16,065 nt of DNA from Asanoa sp040654855 (lineage in GTDB: Bacteria; Actinomycetota; Actinomycetes; Mycobacteriales; Micromonosporaceae), in NCBI RefSeq assembly GCF_040654855.1, contig NZ_JBFAIU010000169.1, forward strand, positions 1-16,065, in the 5' to 3' direction. The first letter of the stretch is position 1, and each line of letters begins with the position of its first letter. The position numbers were made by a program, and so were the translations under genes. Shown one piece after another: positions 1-7,149 of this stretch. The notes under the pieces were generated by a model. That model saw only the letters and a program-made list of their open reading frames with translations, did no database searches and was not told the origin of the DNA.

Positions 1-1
1 C

Positions 2-706
2 ACCCTCGTGACCGCCGCCGTCGACCGGACACTGAACCACCTCGTGCGCCGCGTGCTGCGCCCGGAGGAGGTGAGCGCGGCGCTGGAGACGGTCGCGGCC
101 GCGTGTGCGCTCGACGGTGAGCAGGACGAGCAGCGCGCGGTGGCGCTGGCCCGGGGGCTGGCCCGGGCCACGGGCGACACCGCGCTGCTGCGGCGCTGGC
201 TGGCCACGGGCCGGACCGACCAGGGGCTGGCGCTCGACCCGGGGCTGCGCTGGGCGACCGTGCGGCGGCTGGCCGAGCTCGGCGACCTCGACGCGCCGGA
301 GATCGAGGCGGAGCGGCTCCGGGACGGCACCGCCGCGGGGGATCTCGGCGCCGCGGCGGCACTGGCCGCCCGCCCCCGAGCCGCGGCGAAGGCGGCGGCC
401 TGGGCCGAGATGACGGGCGACGCCGACGTCTCCGTCCGACGCTTCCGGGCGCTGGCCGACGGTCTGTGGTCGCCGGCCCAGCGGGACCTGGTCGCGCCGT
501 ACATCTCACCCTATGTGGATGCCGCGCCGGCGCTGGCCCGACGTGGCTCGGCGTTCGCGGAGGCGGTCGGACGCGCCTTCCCGGCGCTCCCGCTGACCGC
601 GGCGGAGCTGGACCTGTTCCGCGCGGCCCTGCACGGCGACGTGCCCACCGTCCTGAGACGACAGTGGGAGGACGAGCTGGACGACCGCGCGCCGACGGCT
701 AGCTGA
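2..706 (+). CDS. pepN: Aminopeptidase N, C-terminal part (5' end outside window)
   Basis: The frame is open from base 2, so the gene enters from the left; the GTG at 8 is probably internal. The 234 visible residues match the ERAP1_C-like helical domain that closes actinobacterial M1 aminopeptidases: a 'DPGLRWATVRRLAELG' segment, then a 'RDGTAAGDLGAAAALAARP' and 'AAAKAAAWAEM' stretch, then 'SPAQRDLVAPYISPYVDAAP'. The catalytic HExxH zinc site and GAMEN motif would lie upstream, outside the window. The full enzyme would be a cytosolic metallo-aminopeptidase that trims N-terminal residues from peptides. The stop overlaps the stop of the convergent binding-protein gene by 8 nt, so there is no intergenic terminator between them. 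Family assignment rests on the C-terminal domain alone. Confidence 0.85.
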   Translation, partial: TLVTAAVDRTLNHLVRRVLRPEEVSAALETVAAACALDGEQDEQRAVALARGLARATGDTALLRRWLATGRTDQGLALDPGLRWATVRRLAELGDLDAPEIEAERLRDGTAAGDLGAAAALAARPRAAAKAAAWAEMTGDADVSVRRFRALADGLWSPAQRDLVAPYISPYVDAAPALARRGSAFAEAVGRAFPALPLTAAELDLFRAALHGDVPTVLRRQWEDELDDRAPTAS

Positions 707-1661
707 GGCCCAGACCGGCCAGCGTGCGCGAGCGGCGGGCGTCCGCGTCCCGCAGGAACGTGCCGAACTCCGCACCGCGCAGGTACGCGTCCGTCCAGTG
801 GTTGCGCGCCACGGTGTCGCGCCAGGCCGGCGAGGCGCGCAGGCCGTCGGCGATGCCCAGCAGCTTCCGCTCGGCGGTGGTGTCCAGGCCGGGCGGTGCG
901 ACCAGCCCGCGCCAGTTGACGAAGACCACGTCGACGCCGGCCTCGCGCAGCGTGGGCGCGTCCACTCCCGGCGTCCGGGCGGCGCCGGTCACGGCGAGCA
1001 CGCGGAGCTGGCCGGAGACGATCTGCTGGACGTACTCGCCGAGGCTGGAGACCGCGACTGCGACCCGCCCGCCGAGCGCGGCGGCCAGCAGGGTGCCACC
1101 GCCGTCGTAGCGGACGTAGCGGACCCGCGGTGGCGGTATGCCCAGCGCCCGCGCGACCAGCATCGGCGCGAGATGGTCGGGACCGCCCGTGGTGGAGCCG
1201 CCGCCGACCGCCAGGTCCGCCGGTGCGGCGCGCCAGGCCGCCACGAGGTCGGCCATCGTCCGAAGAGGAGAGTCGCGGGTGACCACGAACGCCTCCGGCT
1301 CCTCGACCAGGCGCGCGATCGGCGTGACGTCGGCGAGCGTCGCCGAGCCGGGCAGCGTGTGCTGGGCACCGACCAGGCCGAGGCCCATGAGCATCAGCAT
1401 GTCGCCGTTGCCCCGCTCGTAGACCAGACGCTGCAGGCCGACCGCCCCGCCGGCGCCGGGCAGGTGGAAGATCTCGATGCCGCGCGCGACCCCGCTCACC
1501 TCGAGCGCCGTGCCGACCGCCCGCGCGGTCACGTCATAGCCGCTGCCGGGCGCGTTGGGCACCATCAGCCGCAGCGGCGCCGCGGCCTCCCGGCGGCACC
1601 CGGCCACGGGAAGCAGCGCGGCGGCCGCCGCGGCGAGGAGCGTTCGGCGCTGCACAGGCAC
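699..1661 (-). CDS. Second TctC-type tricarboxylate-binding lipoprotein
   Basis: This 320-residue extracytoplasmic binding protein of the TctC/Bug family is the last gene of the TTT operon. It opens with an RR-containing signal (QRRTLL), a hydrophobic stretch and lipobox LPVAGC with Cys22, so it should be a membrane-anchored lipoprotein. Family marks are 'PLRLMVPNAPGSGYDVTARAVG', 'GGGSTTGGPDHLAP' and 'VNWRGLVAPPG'. It is clearly paralogous to the first-gene binding protein (NWRG-V/L-VAPPG, TTPIA/VTPIA, RADSP/TRDSP) but divergent over most of its length. The start is ambiguous: GTG at 1661, only 4 nt after the tctA stop, or an in-frame GTG two codons later that is better spaced from a GAGG. 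Its ligand may differ from that of its paralogue. Confidence 0.85.
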   Translation of the reverse strand: MPVQRRTLLAAAAAALLPVAGCRREAAAPLRLMVPNAPGSGYDVTARAVGTALEVSGVARGIEIFHLPGAGGAVGLQRLVYERGNGDMLMLMGLGLVGAQHTLPGSATLADVTPIARLVEEPEAFVVTRDSPLRTMADLVAAWRAAPADLAVGGGSTTGGPDHLAPMLVARALGIPPPRVRYVRYDGGGTLLAAALGGRVAVAVSSLGEYVQQIVSGQLRVLAVTGAARTPGVDAPTLREAGVDVVFVNWRGLVAPPGLDTTAERKLLGIADGLRASPAWRDTVARNHWTDAYLRGAEFGTFLRDADARRSRTLAGLGLS

Positions 1662-1665
1662 ATCC

Positions 1666-3198
1666 TCAGTCCTCGCCCGTGACCACCGCCAGTCGGTCCG
1701 CGCGCCGGCCGCGGAACAGCCTGGGCAGGTGGGGCAGGGCGAGGGCGGCCACGGCGAGCAGCAGCAGCGCCAGGGTGAGCGGCCGCCGGACGAAGATCGA
1801 CAGGTCGCCGTCGGCGAGCAGCAGTGCCCGCCGGAACTGGGTCTCCATCAGCGGCCCCAGGATGAGGCCGAGGATGGCGGGCGCGACCGGGAAGTCCAGG
1901 TGCCGCATGAGCATGGCGATCAGACCGATGGCGTACGCGAGCAGCACGTCGACGATGTTGCCGGACACGGCGTAGACGCCGAGCGTGGCGAACACGAGGA
2001 TCCCGGAGTAGAGCAGCGGCCGGGGGATCCGCAGCACCTTCACCCAGAGCCGGATCAGCGGGAGGTTGAGGGCGAGCAGCAGCACGTTGCCGACGAACAG
2101 CGACGCGATCAGGGCCCAGACGAGCGTGCCCTGGTTCTGCAGGAGCTGCGGGCCGGGGGAGAGGTTGAAGTAGCTGAACGCCGCCAGCATGACCGCTGCC
2201 GTCGCCGAGGTCGGGATGCCGAGCGTCAGCAGCGGCACGAGCACGCCGGAGAACGACGCGTTGTTGGCGGCCTCGGGCCCGGCGACGCCCTCGATCGCGC
2301 CACGGCCGAACTCGTCCTTGTTCCTGGCGCGCCGTTTCTCGTACATGTAGGACAGGAACGTCGGCAGCTCGGCGCCGCCCGACGGCAGCGCGCCGAACGG
2401 GAAGCCGAGTGCGGTGCCGCGCAACCACGGCCGCCACGACCGGCTCCAGTCGGCGCGGGAGAGCCACGCGAAGCCGGTGGCCGGTTCGAGCGGGACCGCC
2501 TTCTCCGGCAGGTCACGCAGCCGGGAGGCGATGAACAGCGTCTCACCGACCGCGAACAGCCCGACGATCACGACGACGACGTCGATGCCGTCGAGCATCG
2601 AGGCGACGCCGAAGGTGAACCGGGCCTGGCCGGTCAGCGCGTCGATGCCGACGACGCCGAGGAACAGCCCGAAGGTGAGCGACATCAGCCCGCGGACGAT
2701 GGACGACCCGACGACCGCGGTGACCGTGACCATAGCCAGCAGGGCCAACGCGAAGTAGTCCGAGGCGCGGAACGAGACGGCCAGGCGGGCCATCGGCTCG
2801 GTCACGAAGGTCAGCAGGACGGTCGTGATGATCGCGGCGACGAACGAGCCGATCGCGGCCGTGGCCAGCGCGGCGCGGGCCCGGCCGCGCTTGGCCATCT
2901 GGTAGCCCTCGATCGAGGTGGCCACCGACGCCGACTCGCCGGGGGTGTTGAGCAGGATCGAGGTGGTGGAGCCGCCGTACATGGCGCCGTAGTAGATGCC
3001 GGCGAACATGATGAGCGTGCCCGTCGGGTCGTCCAGCTCGAGGGCCACCGGCAGCAGCAGCGCGATGGTCAGCGCGGGCCCGATGCCCGGCAGCATGCCG
3101 ACCAGCGTGCCGACGGTGACGCCGATCGCGGCGTACAGCAGGTTCTGCGGTGTCAGCACCGTGCCGAAGCCGTCGATCAGGTCGGCGAACGCGTTCAC
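1666..3198 (-). CDS. tctA: TctA, large membrane subunit of a tripartite tricarboxylate transporter
   Basis: This 510-residue polytopic membrane protein has the usual TctA length (about 500) and would carry the transport path of a TTT-family secondary importer. Conserved segments are 'GMLPGIGPALTIALLLP' (about 34-50), 'YYGAMYGGSTTSILLNTPGE' (about 69-88), 'SIEGYQMAKRGRA' (about 95-107) and, in the second half, 'LTLGIPTSATAAVML'. These glycine/proline-rich motifs occur in the two halves of TctA proteins. I chose the GTG at 3198 because it overlaps the tctB stop as GTGA and because the family N-terminus (NAFADLIDGFGTVLTP) begins there; the open frame continues further upstream but reads as antisense-like Arg/Ala/Pro sequence. 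It lies between tctB and the second tctC-type gene. Confidence 0.93.
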   Translation of the reverse strand: MNAFADLIDGFGTVLTPQNLLYAAIGVTVGTLVGMLPGIGPALTIALLLPVALELDDPTGTLIMFAGIYYGAMYGGSTTSILLNTPGESASVATSIEGYQMAKRGRARAALATAAIGSFVAAIITTVLLTFVTEPMARLAVSFRASDYFALALLAMVTVTAVVGSSIVRGLMSLTFGLFLGVVGIDALTGQARFTFGVASMLDGIDVVVVIVGLFAVGETLFIASRLRDLPEKAVPLEPATGFAWLSRADWSRSWRPWLRGTALGFPFGALPSGGAELPTFLSYMYEKRRARNKDEFGRGAIEGVAGPEAANNASFSGVLVPLLTLGIPTSATAAVMLAAFSYFNLSPGPQLLQNQGTLVWALIASLFVGNVLLLALNLPLIRLWVKVLRIPRPLLYSGILVFATLGVYAVSGNIVDVLLAYAIGLIAMLMRHLDFPVAPAILGLILGPLMETQFRRALLLADGDLSIFVRRPLTLALLLLAVAALALPHLPRLFRGRRADRLAVVTGED

Positions 3199-3695
3199 AG
3201 CGGCAGCACCCCCGCCGGCAGCACGATGCCGAGGAGCTTGGTGAAGGCCAGGTAAATGCCCAGGGCCAGGACGGCGCCGACGATGGCGTCGCGCACGATC
3301 ACCTCGCGGAGCGGGCGGGTCGAGAGCAACTGGGCCGCGCCGACGTAGAACGCGAGGGTGGCGAGCACGTAGCCGACCGCCGTGTACTTGAGCACGACGG
3401 CGTACGCGACCAGCAGCGCCAGCAGGAGCAGCGGCGCGCGCCAGGCCGGTCGGTCGATGGGGCCTTGCCCGCGCCGCCGCCACGCGGCGACCTGGGTGCC
3501 GAGGTAGGCGACGGCCACCACCACCCAGAGTCCGGTGACGACGATCGGCGCCGTGGTGGGCCCGCCCAGCGTGATGCCGTTCTCGGCGCCGGCGACCAGC
3601 GCGCGCGTGAACAACGCCACCCCCGCCACGACCAGCACCACGCCGGCGGCGAGCCCGGCCAGCGGGCTCGCCTCCGTGCGATCGGGCTCGGTCAC
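3195..3695 (-). CDS. tctB: TctB, small membrane subunit of the tripartite tricarboxylate transporter
   Basis: This 166-residue membrane protein fits the poorly conserved TctB family by size, about four hydrophobic segments (roughly residues 13-34, 50-70, 87-122 and 135-160) and position between tctC and tctA. A hydrophilic loop 'AWRRRGQGPIDRPAWR' splits the two pairs of helices. The GTG start at 3695 overlaps the stop of the preceding binding-protein gene (GTGA, 3692-3695), and its own stop overlaps the tctA start in the same way, so all three are probably translationally coupled. TctB is needed for transport with TctA, although its exact role is not defined in the family. Sequence identity alone would be weak evidence; the operon context makes the call. 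Confidence 0.85.
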   Translation of the reverse strand: MTEPDRTEASPLAGLAAGVVLVVAGVALFTRALVAGAENGITLGGPTTAPIVVTGLWVVVAVAYLGTQVAAWRRRGQGPIDRPAWRAPLLLLALLVAYAVVLKYTAVGYVLATLAFYVGAAQLLSTRPLREVIVRDAIVGAVLALGIYLAFTKLLGIVLPAGVLPL

Positions 3696-4714
3696 TGGCC
3701 CAGGCCGATCTCGGCCAGGACCGACGTGATCCGCGTGCTCTCCGACTCGAAGTACGCCTTCGCCTCGTCGCCGGACTTGTAGAAGTCCTGCCACTTCTTC
3801 TCGGTGAGCGTCTGCATCCACGCGTCGGAGGTGTGCAGCTTGTCCACCAGGCCGATCACCGCGGTCCGGTCGGCCTCGCTGATCCCGGGCGGCGCCACGA
3901 CCCCGCGCCAGTTGAGCAGTTCCACGTCGTACCCGGCGTCCTTGATCGTCGCCGTCGGCGAGCCCGCTCCGACGTCCTCCGGCGCCCCGCCGGAGACCGC
4001 CAAGGCCCGCAGGTCGCCGGCCTTGACCAGGTCGGCGAACTCGCTCGCCCCGGAGACGCCGACCGAGATGTCGCCGGAGAGCAGGGCCGCCTTGGCCTCG
4101 CCGCCGCCGGAGTACGCGACGTACTGCTTGGCCACCGTCTTCGCGTCGGCGCCGGCCGCCTTGGCCAGCAACCCGACCAGGATGTGGTCGGTGCCGCCGG
4201 CCGAGCCGCCGCCCCACTTCACCGCGGTGGGGTCGGCCTTGGCCGCGTCCAGCAGGTCCTTGAGGCTCTTGTACGGCGAGTCGGCGCGCACGACGACGAC
4301 CTCCGACTCGGAGGTCAGGGTGGCGATCGGCGTCGTCTTCGTCAGGTCGACCTGCGACTTGTTGGTGACGACGCCGCCGACCATCACCAGGCCCGTGATC
4401 ATGAGCTGGTGCGCGTTGCCCGAGTGGCTGCTGACGAGCTCGGCGAGCCCGATCGTGCCGGCCGCGCCGTTGACGTTGCGCACCTCGGCCGACTGTCCGT
4501 TGAGGAGGTTCGCGTCCTGCAACGCCTTCTGCATGGAGCGGGCGGTGGTGTCCCAGCCGCCGCCGGCGGCCGCGGGAGCCATGATCTGCAGCGTCTTGCT
4601 CGGGTACGCGGCGGCGGCCTGGTCGTTCTTCCCGCCGACGGACTGCTCCGCGCAGCCGGCGGCGCCGAGGACGACCGCGGTCACCGCTATGCCAAGGAAC
4701 CTTCGGCGCATCAT
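3692..4714 (-). CDS. tctC: TctC-type tricarboxylate-binding lipoprotein (first gene of TTT operon)
   Basis: This 340-residue periplasm-facing binding protein has a signal peptide of two Met, three Arg and a hydrophobic core, ending at AAGC (Cys21), so it should be lipid-anchored. Family segments are 'LQIMAPAAAGGGWDTTARSM', 'NVNGAAGTIGLAELV', 'KWGGGSAGGTDHILVGLL' and 'LLNWRGVVAPPG', all typical of TctC/Bug proteins that capture a carboxylate and pass it to TctAB. The start is the first of two adjacent ATG codons, chosen because AGGAG lies 9 nt upstream. It is the promoter-proximal gene, facing a two-component system across a 162-nt spacer. Ligand candidates are citrate, tricarballylate or another di/tricarboxylate; sequence does not decide. 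Confidence 0.92.
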   Translation of the reverse strand: MMRRRFLGIAVTAVVLGAAGCAEQSVGGKNDQAAAAYPSKTLQIMAPAAAGGGWDTTARSMQKALQDANLLNGQSAEVRNVNGAAGTIGLAELVSSHSGNAHQLMITGLVMVGGVVTNKSQVDLTKTTPIATLTSESEVVVVRADSPYKSLKDLLDAAKADPTAVKWGGGSAGGTDHILVGLLAKAAGADAKTVAKQYVAYSGGGEAKAALLSGDISVGVSGASEFADLVKAGDLRALAVSGGAPEDVGAGSPTATIKDAGYDVELLNWRGVVAPPGISEADRTAVIGLVDKLHTSDAWMQTLTEKKWQDFYKSGDEAKAYFESESTRITSVLAEIGLGQ

Positions 4715-4876
4715 GGGGTAACGCTCCTGTCGCTGACGGATGGCGGGCGTGTTACGCGCACCATGCCGGACCCCGATGCGGCGGGTCACGCTTGTGTACG
4801 CACAGGAACTTTTGGTCGTTTCGGCCGCGATCCGCGGCGAGTACCCTTCGCGCAACACACCGACAGGAGCAGGCCT
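4715..4876. promoter_or_regulatory. Divergent promoter region between the TTT operon and its two-component system
   Basis: These 162 nt separate two divergent start codons, so they must hold the promoter(s) of the leftward transporter operon and the rightward kinase-regulator pair. Two inverted repeats stand out: TGTG-TACG-CACA at 4793-4804 and GCCGCG-ATC-CGCGGC at 4824-4838. Between them lies an unusually AT-rich patch (about 4807-4821, AACTTTTGGTCGTTT). CitB/DcuR regulators bind relatively AT-rich sites, so this patch is a candidate, but no consensus is demonstrable from one copy. I could not fix -35/-10 boxes with confidence. Confidence 0.5.
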
Positions 4877-6415
4877 ATGCGCTGGCAGCTCACCCTGACC
4901 CGGCAGTTGCTGCTGTTCCAGCTCGGCATCGTCCTGCTGGTCGCCGCGGCGGTGGGCGCGGTGTCGCTGGCCGGGTCGGCCGCCGCGTTCCGCCGGGAGG
5001 AGGGCGGGCGGCTGCGGTCGATCGCGGCGAACCTCGCCGCCAACGAGACGGTCCGCCAGGGTGTCGGTGACCCGATCTGGCAGGAGCCGCTGGCTGGCGT
5101 GGCGGAGACCGCGCGCAGCGTCTCCGGTTCGTCGTTCGTCGTGCTCACCGACGCGAGCGGGACCCTGATCACCGGCCCGGACAGCGGCCGCCGCGCACCG
5201 CTCGGCGACAGCGCCGGGCTGGCCGGCCGGGGCTGGCTCGGGGTGGTCGACGACGGGTCACGGTTCCTCGTGGCGCACGAGCCGATCCTGGACCCGGCTG
5301 ACGCACACGTCCTCGGTCTCGTGATCGCCGGCAAGGCGTACCCCTCCTGGCCGGAGCTGATCGCCGCCGCGACGCCGGACCTGCTGACGTACCTTCTGCT
5401 CGGATCCGTGCTGGGCGTCGGCGGCTCCCTGCTGCTGGCCCGCCGGGTCAAGCGGCAGACGCTCGGGTTGGAGCCGCGCGAGATCGCCGGTCTGGTCGAG
5501 CACCGCGAGGCGATGCTGCACGGGATCAAGGAGGGCCTGATGGGCCTGGACACCGCCGGCCGGGTGACGCTGGCCAACGACGAGGCGGTCCGGCTGCTGG
5601 GGCTGCCGCCCGACGCGACCGGGCGGCCGCTGCGCGCGATCGTCGGCGAGCCGCTGGCCGACCTGCTCACCGGCGGCATCGACGAACCGGATGCCGTCGT
5701 CGTGCAGAACGCCCGGGTCCTGGTGCTCAACCGGATGCCGGTGGTCGTGCGCGGCACGTCGGTCGGCTCGGTCACGACGCTGCGCGACCAGACCGAGCTG
5801 TCCTCTTTGGAGCGGGAGCTGGCGCTGAGCCGCACGGCCACCGACACCCTGCGCGCGCAGGCGCACGAGTTCACGAACCGGCTGCACACCATCTCCGGGC
5901 TGCTCCAGCTGGGCCAGCACGAGGAGGCCGTGAACTTCATCATCAGCGCCGGCGAGGCACAGGAGACCCTGAGCAACGAGGTGCAGTCGCGGATCGCCGA
6001 TCCGGCCCTGGCCGCGTTGATCATCGCCAAGGCCAGCGTCGCGGCCGAGCAGCAGGTGTCGCTGGTCGTGGCGGCCGACAGCGGCATACCCGCGCCCCTC
6101 GACGACCGGCTGTCGGCCGACCTGGTCACCGTGACGGGCAACCTCGTCGACAACGCCATCGACGCCGTGTCGCCCGGCGGGAGCGTGGAGGTGAGCGTCG
6201 GGCACGAGGCCACCGACGTGGTCGTCACCGTCCGCGACTCCGGCGCGGGTGTGCCGGCGGATCTCGCCGACCAGGTGTTCCGCGGCGGGTTCACCACCAA
6301 GAGCGGGGACGGTCACCGCGGCCTCGGTCTCGCGCTGGTGACCAAGGTCTGCGCCGGCCGCGGCGGATCCGTCGGGGTGACCGGCTCGACGTTCACGGCG
6401 CGGATCCCATCGTGA
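4877..6415 (+). CDS. CitA/DcuS-like sensor histidine kinase
   Basis: This 512-residue membrane kinase likely senses a carboxylate outside the cell and phosphorylates the next gene product. Its order is: TM1 (about 11-37), an extracytoplasmic PDC-type sensor (about 38-165, with 'SFVVLTDASGTLITGPD'), TM2 (about 168-188), a cytoplasmic PAS domain (about 205-300, 'GIKEGLMGLDTAGRVTLAND'), then the kinase core. The H-box 'LRAQAHEFTNRLHTISGLLQLG' has the HEF-x-NRLHTI signature of the CitA/DcuS family with phospho-acceptor His330. The ATP-binding boxes are complete: N-box GNLVDNAIDA (421-430), G1 DSGAG (454-458) and G2 HRGLGLAL (480-487). The start at 4877 is preceded by AGGAG and fits the family N-terminus. 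The stop overlaps the regulator start (GTGA). A citrate-like ligand is inferred from family and from the facing TTT operon. Confidence 0.93.
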   Translation: MRWQLTLTRQLLLFQLGIVLLVAAAVGAVSLAGSAAAFRREEGGRLRSIAANLAANETVRQGVGDPIWQEPLAGVAETARSVSGSSFVVLTDASGTLITGPDSGRRAPLGDSAGLAGRGWLGVVDDGSRFLVAHEPILDPADAHVLGLVIAGKAYPSWPELIAAATPDLLTYLLLGSVLGVGGSLLLARRVKRQTLGLEPREIAGLVEHREAMLHGIKEGLMGLDTAGRVTLANDEAVRLLGLPPDATGRPLRAIVGEPLADLLTGGIDEPDAVVVQNARVLVLNRMPVVVRGTSVGSVTTLRDQTELSSLERELALSRTATDTLRAQAHEFTNRLHTISGLLQLGQHEEAVNFIISAGEAQETLSNEVQSRIADPALAALIIAKASVAAEQQVSLVVAADSGIPAPLDDRLSADLVTVTGNLVDNAIDAVSPGGSVEVSVGHEATDVVVTVRDSGAGVPADLADQVFRGGFTTKSGDGHRGLGLALVTKVCAGRGGSVGVTGSTFTARIPS

Positions 6416-7086
6416 TCCGGGTCCTGGTCGTCGACGACGACTTCATGGTGGCCCGGGTGCACACCGGGCTGGTGGAACGGGTGCCGGGGTTCGACGTCGT
6501 CGGGGTGGCGCACACCGGCGAGGACGCCCTCGCCGCGGTCGACGAGCTGGGCCCCGACCTCGTGCTGCTCGACATCTACCTGCCGGACATCTCCGGGCTG
6601 GAGGTGTTGCGCCGCCTCCGGGAGCGGGACACCCCGGTCGACGTGCTGGTGGTGACGGCGGCCCGGGACGCGCAGACCGTACGCGGCGCGCTGCGTGGTG
6701 GCGTCGTGCACTACGTGGTCAAGCCGTTCTCGTTCGACACCCTGCGGTCCAGCCTGGAGCGGTACGCGGCCGCGCTGCGGCGGTTCTCCGCGGCCGGCCC
6801 GGACGCGGCGGCGCAGACCGACGTCGACCGGCTCTTCGGCGCGCTGCGCCAGGCCGACGTGACGCTGCCCAAGGGGCTGAACCCGACGACCGCGGACCTC
6901 GTGGTCTCCGTGCTCCGCGACAGCGGCACCGACCTGTCCGCGGCGGAGTGCGCGGAGCAGGCCGGGCTCTCGCGGGTCAGCACGCGCCGCTACCTCGAAT
7001 ACCTCGCGCAGAGCGGAAAGGCGGAGATCCGGCGCCGGTACGGCGGCACCGGGCGTCCCGAACACCGCTACCGCTGGATCCGCTGA
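6412..7086 (+). CDS. DcuR/CitB-like response regulator
   Basis: This 224-residue regulator has an N-terminal receiver domain with acidic pocket DDD (8-10), phospho-acceptor Asp54 in 'LVLLDIYLPDISGLEVL', Thr82 and Lys104 ('VVKPF'). A linker leads to a C-terminal helix-turn-helix, 'SAAECAEQAGLSRVSTRRYLEYL' (about 176-198), and the family-typical 'YGGTGRPEHRYRW' tail (210-222). This architecture is that of the CitB/DcuR group, which activates di/tricarboxylate uptake genes. The GTG start overlaps the kinase stop by 4 nt, so the pair is translationally coupled. Its probable target is the divergent TTT operon through the 4715-4876 spacer, and possibly its own promoter. Confidence 0.93.
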   Translation: MIRVLVVDDDFMVARVHTGLVERVPGFDVVGVAHTGEDALAAVDELGPDLVLLDIYLPDISGLEVLRRLRERDTPVDVLVVTAARDAQTVRGALRGGVVHYVVKPFSFDTLRSSLERYAAALRRFSAAGPDAAAQTDVDRLFGALRQADVTLPKGLNPTTADLVVSVLRDSGTDLSAAECAEQAGLSRVSTRRYLEYLAQSGKAEIRRRYGGTGRPEHRYRWIR

Positions 7087-7149
7087 CGGCGCGAAGGCGA
7101 GATGAAAGCCGACGGTGCGAGACTTCGCGGAGCGGCAGGAGGTGCGGGC

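Noticed and set aside
1555..3255. A 566-codon open frame on the plus strand across tctA
   Set aside because: It is antisense to tctA and the end of the last TTT gene, with low-complexity Gln/Arg/Glu/Asp content and no recognisable domain.
3833..4876. Upstream extension of the sensor kinase frame by 348 codons
   Set aside because: The extension is antisense to tctC and lacks family similarity; the ATG at 4877 has a ribosome site and gives the expected N-terminal membrane helix.
7091..7128. Inverted repeat CGCGAAG…CTTCGCG (from 7090 to 7129) between the response regulator and the monooxygenase, considered as a terminator
   Set aside because: The loop is about 26 nt and there is no U-tract; a functional terminator here is not convincing, so it remains open whether the monooxygenase is co-transcribed with the two-component genes.
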